Assembly (NCBI GenBank): GCA_964236735.1
Contig: CAXSFM010000041.1
Coordinates: 1 to 6,294, forward strand
Origin: JAIVJG01 sp964236735
GTDB taxonomy: Bacteria; Acidobacteriota; Blastocatellia; Pyrinomonadales; Pyrinomonadaceae
DNA length: 6,294 bases
Direction: 5' to 3'
Below, piece after piece: positions 5,311 to 6,294 of this stretch. The notes under the pieces were generated by a model. The model made no database searches and was not told the origin of the DNA. It saw only the letters and a program-made list of their open reading frames with translations. The translations under genes and the position numbers were made by a program. Numbering within the stretch: position 1 is the first letter of the stretch; each line of letters starts with the position of its first letter.

Positions 5311-6294
5311 TTACTCTTCGTCATCGTCATCGTGATGGCGGCGTGTGCCGCGTCGCGGAGCCGCCATCGGCTTCACTTCGCTCGCATCCACCGTCGGCGA
5401 CGCCGTCGGCAGTGTCGCGCCCGTCGGCACTAAGTACAACTCCACCGCCAGGTCTTCACGATAACCGCCATCCACCGTCACGATCCGCGACGCATCTACG
5501 CCGCGCGTCGAGACGAGGTAGTTCTTCGCACGATCCGCACGCGCCTGCGCTTCACCCGCTCTCCCGCGGCGTCCGCCGTAGGCGATGATGTAGCCCTGCG
5601 CCGTCGGATTGTTCTGTAACTCGATGGCGTAGTTGTCCAGTCGCGCTTTCTCGTCGTTGAACCGCACGTTGCCGTACTCGTCTATCTTGCGTGCCTTCGG
5701 AGTCTCAGGGAAGCTGGTTGTGCAGCTTGCGGAAGTCGAGCAGCTACGGTCGTAACCACCCACATCCAGCGTCGCCGTGATCGTCGAACCGCCGGCCACG
5801 CTGGTCGTGTCAACGGTGATCGAGGAAGTTCCCTGACCACTGCTGATCGTGCCTGCCGAGACTGTCCAGTTGTACGTCGCTGTCACGTTCGTGTCGCCGC
5901 CGCTGACATTCGCCGTGAACGTCACGGGCTGTCCAATCGTCCCTGTATCCGGGCAACTAACCGAAACTCTCGGACATTCCGGCGTCGGTTGCACAGGCGT
6001 GATGCAGTTGCAGGCTTCGACCGTCACCGTGCTCGATGAAAAGGCGATGCAGCCGCAGCCGTCGTCAACTTCCACCGTCACCGTGTAGGTTCCCGGCGTC
6101 ACTCCCGTCAAATCTAGCGTGGCATTCGCTCCGTCACCCGTCACGCGACCCCCGGTCGTCGAATAGGTGTAGAGCAGTGTGTCGCCATCCGGGTCAGTCG
6201 CATTCGCTGACAGTGCGACGGTGCCCGCGTTCGGCGTGCAGTTCGGGTCTGGCACTTGCGGCAAAGTGCAGTTAGCCGGCAAGACGACCTTGCT
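5311..6294 (-). CDS. PKD-like/OmpA-like domain surface protein, 5' end outside the window
   Basis: The frame is open to the window edge, so only the last 327 residues are seen; the TTG at 6282 is not needed as a start. Counting from the edge, two Ig/PKD-like beta-sandwich domains lie at about 24-92 (ATDPDGDTLLYTYS, then GTYTVTVEVDD) and 108-192 (VSCPDTGTIGQPVTFTANVSGG). Both are cysteine-bearing and rich in Thr, Ser and Gly. An OmpA-like C-terminal domain follows at about 201-290 (YGNVRFNDEKARLDNYAIEL, ADRAKNYLVSTRGVDASRI). By eye, the TD of the usual peptidoglycan-binding motif reads GG, so docking to diaminopimelate is doubtful. The protein ends in a tail of basic then acidic residues (RRGTRRHHDDDDEE). 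It is probably exported to the outer membrane or surface. I recall similar architectures from Acidobacteriota. The exact role is unknown. Confidence 0.85.
   Translation of the reverse strand, partial: SKVVLPANCTLPQVPDPNCTPNAGTVALSANATDPDGDTLLYTYSTTGGRVTGDGANATLDLTGVTPGTYTVTVEVDDGCGCIAFSSSTVTVEACNCITPVQPTPECPRVSVSCPDTGTIGQPVTFTANVSGGDTNVTATYNWTVSAGTISSGQGTSSITVDTTSVAGGSTITATLDVGGYDRSCSTSASCTTSFPETPKARKIDEYGNVRFNDEKARLDNYAIELQNNPTAQGYIIAYGGRRGRAGEAQARADRAKNYLVSTRGVDASRIVTVDGGYREDLAVELYLVPTGATLPTASPTVDASEVKPMAAPRRGTRRHHDDDDEE

Noticed and set aside
1..6294. CRISPR arrays, insertion sequences, tRNA or rRNA genes, toxin-antitoxin or defence modules
   Set aside because: No regularly spaced repeats, transposase motifs, cloverleaf or rRNA sequence, or defence-domain signatures were seen. 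The ParE-like resemblance in the rpsA leader is too short to count.

Overview
The window carries three genes, all on the minus strand, in GC-rich DNA with typical Gram-negative features (Sec signal peptide, an OmpA-like C-terminal domain). The mix points to Acidobacteriota, probably the Blastocatellia/Pyrinomonadales group. It comprises an S1 protein with a long acidic N-terminal extension, a large secreted Asp-box propeller protein, and a PKD-like/OmpA-like surface protein. The lineage is inferred from remembered protein styles and was not tested by search.

Layout, left to right. Positions 1-101 hold no convincing gene, only a 15-bp palindrome. A perfect hairpin at 102-155 is the terminator of rpsA. 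rpsA (169-2154) encodes ribosomal protein S1 with six S1 domains. Positions 2155-2580 hold a putative long rpsA leader (tandem Shine-Dalgarno motifs, a 7-bp hairpin, a possible 18-residue leader peptide, a small hairpin), then a candidate promoter, then a 22-bp perfect inverted repeat that probably ends transcription of the next gene. Positions 2581-5025 encode a secreted protein with at least 12 Asp-box (BNR) repeats and a peptidoglycan-binding domain between the ninth and tenth. Positions 5026-5310 hold its candidate promoter and the terminator of the third gene. Positions 5311-6294 are the 3' part of a gene for a protein with two PKD-like domains, an OmpA-like domain and a charged tail; its 5' end lies beyond the window.

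Each gene appears to be its own transcription unit, with a hairpin after each stop and a candidate promoter before rpsA and before the propeller gene. The two right-hand genes share an envelope theme, while rpsA is a housekeeping translation gene. I see no CRISPR array, insertion sequence, tRNA, rRNA or obvious defence system. The most unusual points are the domain insertion in the propeller protein, the structured leader of rpsA with its possible small peptide, and the S1 extension.
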